Below are positions 60,109 through 64,000 of a stretch of 64,000 nt of DNA, piece by piece. The stretch is from Clitopilus passeckerianus (Eukaryota; Basidiomycota; Agaricomycetes; Agaricales; Entolomataceae): NCBI GenBank assembly GCA_944990035.1, contig CALYLX010000128.1:1736001-1800000 (forward strand). The letters run 5' to 3'. The position numbers were made by a program, and so were the translations under genes. Below the pieces are notes generated by a model. That model had not been told where the DNA came from. It made no database searches and was given only the letters and a program-made list of their open reading frames with translations. The first letter of the stretch is position 1; each line of letters begins with the position of its first letter.

Positions 60109-60214
60109 GACAGACGCTGAAGCAACGTCGAAGCTTTGTGTTGAGTGCCAAGCGAAAGACGCGACGCGATAAACTGAAAAAGGTCACATGATTCGTGGAA
60201 ACAGGGAAAAAATA

Positions 60215-60298
60215 TGACCACCGCAGGACTCGAACCTGCAACCTTTTGGTGCCGCTTAGCAATCGAAGCCAAACGCGCTACCATTGCGCCAGGTAGCC
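60215..60298 (-). tRNA. tRNA-Arg (anticodon UCG), second identical copy, inverted
   Basis: On the minus strand this is base for base the same as the gene at 57424-57507, including the 12-nt intron, all stems and the discriminator A. The 3' flank has a T run (60206-60212 on the plus strand reads as A) for pol III termination. The copy lies 106 bp upstream of CDC7 and 100 bp upstream of the UBP1-like start. Confidence 0.93.
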
Positions 60299-60398
60299 AT
60301 GTAAACGTGTCCCTTGGCAAAATGTATAGTCGCTTCCCAATGGGACCCTGTTACCTCACCGCCGCTGCTGTGTTCTCCACTGAAGCCAGCTTTTGCAC

Positions 60399-63014
60399 AT
60401 GCCCCTTTCTGACCCGTGGCGGGCCTGGTTCATTACAGTCCTCAAGAACCCGCTATTCCTCCAAATTGCCCCTCTTGCGATTTTGATACTCGTACCGACA
60501 CTCGTATTCTTTGTTAGCACCAGTACTTGGGCCAAATCATTAGTTCGGTACCTTGCAATGGGTCTTGAGGGCCTAGGTTCTATACTTCCATGGAACTGGT
60601 CTTCGAGCAGTACATCTCATGCAGGATCCTCGGGTAGATCTACGCATGAGAAGAGAAAGTCGAAGAAACCCCGAACTCGAGCTGAGCAGGCTATGAATGG
60701 GACAGCCAATCCCGGTACGTGCATTTTGCTTTGGTCCCATTCATGGGGTTCTGTCCGAATAGAAGCTCATATATATGCCTTTACCAGAATTTGAGAAACG
60801 AGACGACGATGGTTACTACCCAGGGCTCGTCAACATATCTGGCACCTACTGCTTCATGAACTCGACACTCCAGGTTGGGCCACATATGGCTTTTTCGGTT
60901 CAGCTTCACTGAAAACTGCTCCTGCAGGCGCTTTCTTCGCTATCGTATCTTCAGCCTCACATAGACGCAATACATGCCAAGGCCGAAGCACTGGATGTCC
61001 CAACACCTGTTATAGACGTCTTGCGAGATCTCCTGAATAGTGAGCACACTTGGCCGTCATATTTGTAACCTCTAATATTTAATTGCCCCATAGAACTAAA
61101 CGACCCCCAGTCATCATACCATTCCATCCGACCTGTGGATATAATTGAGGTTCTCAGCAATCGATCGGAAGGCCGAACCAATTCCCTGTTTCACTCTCGC
61201 GAACATCAGGATGCACAAGAGTTCTTCCAGCTGATATCAGAATGCATCAAGAATGAGATTGCCGCTGTCGATAAAGAAGGCCATCGTGATCGAGGGCTCG
61301 GAGGGTTGTCAGAAAAGTCAATAGTGACAAAGGAAATTGGGAAGAGTGTGTTCGACGGTTTGACGGCAAACCGGCGAAGTTGTGTGGTTTGCGGGTATAC
61401 GGAAGCAGTGATGCATTTTTCTTTGGACAATTGGCAACTGGCCGTCCCACGACTAGCGGTGGGTATCTGGATATAATTGTGTCGGACTCAATGTTGATCA
61501 GTTCTCTAGGCTAGCTGTCATCTCGAAGAATGCTTGGAAGAGTATACAAGCTTGGAGGTTCTCCATGATTGTATTTGCAGGAAATGCTCACTAATGGCCA
61601 CACATAAACGTCTCCTCGACGAGATCAATGTACTGGAGGAAGCTACCAAACCAGAAGCAAAGCCAAGTACATCAAAGAAGCGTCGGCTGAAGGAGGTGCA
61701 TAAGATGGAAAGGCGGGTGAAAGCTGCGATTGAAGAGGGACGCATAGAGGATGACATCCCAGATGTACACCTCGAGAAAGTCTTCAGCAAGGCGTCCACC
61801 AAGCAAGCCATGATTGCAAGAGTAAGTGTTCATATGTGGCTTTGGAATGACCAACTCATATGTCCTTTCACCAGCCACCGCCGGTCCTGGCATTACACAT
61901 CAACCGCTCGATTCATTACGGGCACTACGCATCCAAGAATAACGTCCGCCTAATCTTTCCCGAACTCCTGGATCTTACCCCGTTCACCACATCTGGAAGC
62001 CTATCCGTCGTTCCTACCTCTTCGATATCCAGCCCTCCGCCACCACTACATCGTTCAACTACTCCTACCCCCGCATCATATCAGGCTGCTCGGACAGTAT
62101 ACCGCCTCTCAGCTGTGATTTGCCACTACGGCCAGCATTCATTCGGTCACTACATCTGCTTCCGAAGAAAACCCAGAAAACCCAGCCTTGAATCAAGCAA
62201 ACGATGGGCACCTCCAAAGCTGAAATTGATGGATCCTATTCGGGCTGACGAGGACGGGAACCCGACTGACCCCGCGCTTATCTGGGAGGAAGACGGCGAG
62301 GAGACTGCATATCGTGCGCGACCAGGACAGGGCTGGCTCCGGATTAGCGATGACTCGGTGAGCGAGTGTGGGATAGAGTCTGTTCTGGCGGAAGGAACGG
62401 GCGCATTCATGCTCTTCTACGAGCGTGTCGTTGTAGCCCAACCCGGAATCTATCCCTCAGGCTCCGAGAGCAACATTTCTGAGGAGACTCTGAAGCCACA
62501 GATCCGTTCTCTGGATCTTAATGGCAGCGTCGGTTCCCTCATCTCAGAAGTTGGGTTCGGGGTACACAAGTCTTCCCCCATGCAGATACCTGGCCGGGAA
62601 CCTGGCAAGGCGAATGGACATGCACATCCCGAGATAGCTGCGCCGAGACCAATGTTGCCCCTCTCCGTCTCTGCTCCAAGAGTAGTGAGGAGCGTAGCTA
62701 CGCAGAGACGGAGCCTGAGTATTACCTCAGAGCGGTCTAGTGCACAATTGCATGGATCGTCGGAAAGTATACTGTCCAGTTCCACGACGGACTCGATGCT
62801 ATCGTCAGGCTCGCTGCCGAACGGGTCGAGCCATCTACACCTGAATGGCTCAGCACCACCACAGTCATCATCTTTGCCAACCTCGGCATCATCACCTCTT
62901 CCACCCAAGCAACCACTTTCAGCATCTTCACCATCATCTTCGAAACGAACACGGACACCCAAATCGGCGCATCCACCTGTCGGGCCTTCTCCAGTGGTCG
63001 GACTCAAGGCATAA
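60399..63014 (+). CDS. UBP1: Ubiquitin carboxyl-terminal hydrolase, UBP1-like, membrane-anchored
   Basis: Six or more exons; the first ends at about 60717 (in TANP) and the last starts about 61876. The N-terminus MPLSDPWRAWF is followed by one membrane helix, IAPLAILILVPTLVFFVST (about residues 23-42), the layout of yeast ER-anchored Ubp1. The Cys box reads YPGLVNISGTYCFMNSTLQ (catalytic Cys codon at 60850-60852). The middle has HQDAQEFFQLISECI and a CVVCGYTEAV zinc-type CxxC with CICRKC as its partner. The His box is CHYGQHSFGHYICF. A charged insert (KPSTSKKRRLKEVHK) sits between them. The C-terminal about 250 residues are Ser/Pro-rich. The enzyme removes ubiquitin from ER-linked substrates (family knowledge). 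The Cys box has one extra residue relative to the common NxGNTC pattern. Confidence 0.9.
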
Positions 63015-63573
63015 CTCCACTCAAAATGGGATTGACATCCCTCCTTTGGCACGACGTGCTCCTGCACAAGACTCACCTTCGCCACCACTCATCGTCCTTG
63101 TATTCAGCTTAAGCTATTGATTATACTTATAAGGACTTCAGTAGAACTGGCATGTACATATACATCTACATTACTTGCAAAACCCAGGGAATCAGCATCT
63201 CCAGATCATTTCTTAGCTTGGTTCAGCATACACACACAATAATAATCATGAATCGTATGAAAAATGCAGCAATGGATTGAATTGAGTTGATAGCTATATT
63301 CCAGATTGATAATGAAAGCGACTAAGACCACATCTAGAATGCATGCCAGAGGGTATTGGATACAATACAATATGTGAATGAGAACGAGACCGTATGTCCT
63401 TGACGTCAACGAAGGGAAATGCCTGCTAATCCGCGCGTCGCACTATGTGGTTGTGCAGACGACGTCGACGACAAGGTATATGCAGCAGAAAGCAGTTGTG
63501 TAGATGTGCGTGAACCATAAGAACCGAGAGCAAAATGTGGCATGCGAGAGTGCCCTAGAAAGAATTGGGTTTT
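63015..63573. other. Convergent intergenic region, no gene seen
   Basis: 559 bp between the UBP1-like stop and the last gene's stop. AT-rich in the middle, with a minus frame of 67 codons (63409-63206) without recognisable content. Confidence 0.35.
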
Positions 63574-64000
63574 CTACCAGTAGACCCTGCGCTCGACGGT
63601 GCGCGGCTTGTGGGCACTGGGGAGGGCGTAGGCGATGGTGCGCCTAACACGAGTAACCTCGGGCCAACTAAGAAAGCAAAGCGAACAAGAAGATGAGGAG
63701 ATAATCTCTCGAGAAACGGCCTGAGGAACTCACGGAACTCGGTGGACAACGTTGTTGTCAAGTTGGATTTCAACAATTTGTCGTCCCTACGGGTTCCGAT
63801 GAGGTCATGAACGATGAGCAAGGTGTGAGGCACGACGTACTCGGTAGTCGATGTGAGAGCCAATAACTAGGCCTTCTGTCCTGCCAGAGGCGCCGTGGCG
63901 AATGGCAACAATGTCACCAGCCTACAGTAGAGAACCATGGTTAGGACCTCGTCTTCGTCAAAGGGGCCGAGCACGACGTACAACAATATCTTCCTCGTAG
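63574..64000 (-). CDS. Hypothetical protein, 3' part only (runs off the window end)
   Basis: Four exon parts, join(63574..63667,63734..63786,63841..63921,63982..>64000), join in phase and give the last about 81 residues. The reading is YEEDIVAGDIVAIRHGASGR, TEGLVIGSHIDYRGRQIVEI, QLDNNVVHRVPWPEVTRVRR and a basic end RTVERRVYW. It looks like a small beta-barrel (SH3- or Tudor-like strands; inference). The introns are GT..AG with the branch-like CCTAACC in the first. I do not recognise a family. The unspliced frame 63863-63555 is an artefact of reading through these introns. Confidence 0.65.

Noticed and set aside
63555..63863. 102-codon minus frame at the right edge
   Set aside because: It is the unspliced reading across three introns. 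The spliced model gives a coherent protein in another frame.

Overview
The window is nuclear DNA of a mushroom-forming basidiomycete (Agaricomycetes-like). Genes are dense, on both strands, and mostly split by many introns of about 45-65 bp with GT..AG ends. The recognisable proteins are conserved eukaryotic or fungal ones (IRA-type RasGAP, CDC7, BUD31, complex I subunits, a Rax1-like RGS protein). The Ser/Pro-rich and F-box-like hypotheticals are typical of this group. I see no rRNA, CRISPR, prophage or biosynthetic cluster.

Layout. 1-15.6 kb: a partial hypothetical gene, a Ser-rich hypothetical, a broken F-box-like gene, a KHA1-type cation/H+ antiporter, splicing factor BUD31, a TB2/DP1/HVA22 membrane protein with a long disordered tail, and a Ser-rich nuclear-looking protein. 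15.9-20.6 kb: a compact mitochondrial cluster with complex I subunit NDUFA1, lipoate-protein ligase AIM22, complex I subunit NDUFA8, a small unknown protein and complex I assembly factor NDUFAF3. 20.9-32 kb: nucleolar NOL11-like protein, EVE-domain protein, stomatin-like protein, DNAJC28-like protein, mitochondrial ribosomal protein uL30m and RAX1. 32.7-46.2 kb: a 1006-residue coiled-coil protein and a roughly 10 kb IRA/neurofibromin RasGAP. 46.2-48.5 kb: a gene-poor stretch holding a 179 bp MITE. 48.5-64 kb: a three-RRM NGR1-like protein, RRP7, a one-helix hypothetical, an atypical kinase, a WBP2-like protein, CDC7 flanked by two identical inverted tRNA-Arg(UCG) genes, a UBP1-like deubiquitinase and a second partial hypothetical.

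Functional threads. Three complex I genes plus lipoate ligase lie within 4.6 kb, and more mitochondrial genes follow between 26 and 30 kb. Two small-subunit rRNA-processing genes (NOL11-like, RRP7) and growth or cell-cycle regulators (RasGAP, CDC7, RAX1) are also present. Many genes are divergent pairs with 130-500 bp shared promoters, or convergent pairs with very short gaps.

Caution. At least four otherwise well conserved genes carry a single-base frame break or a splice mismatch (F-box-like gene, AIM22, the gene at 19.2 kb, CDC7). Two of these lie at homopolymers. Consensus errors in the assembly are as likely as real gene damage. Exon models were worked out by hand from reading frame, splice sites and remembered family motifs; no alignment was run.
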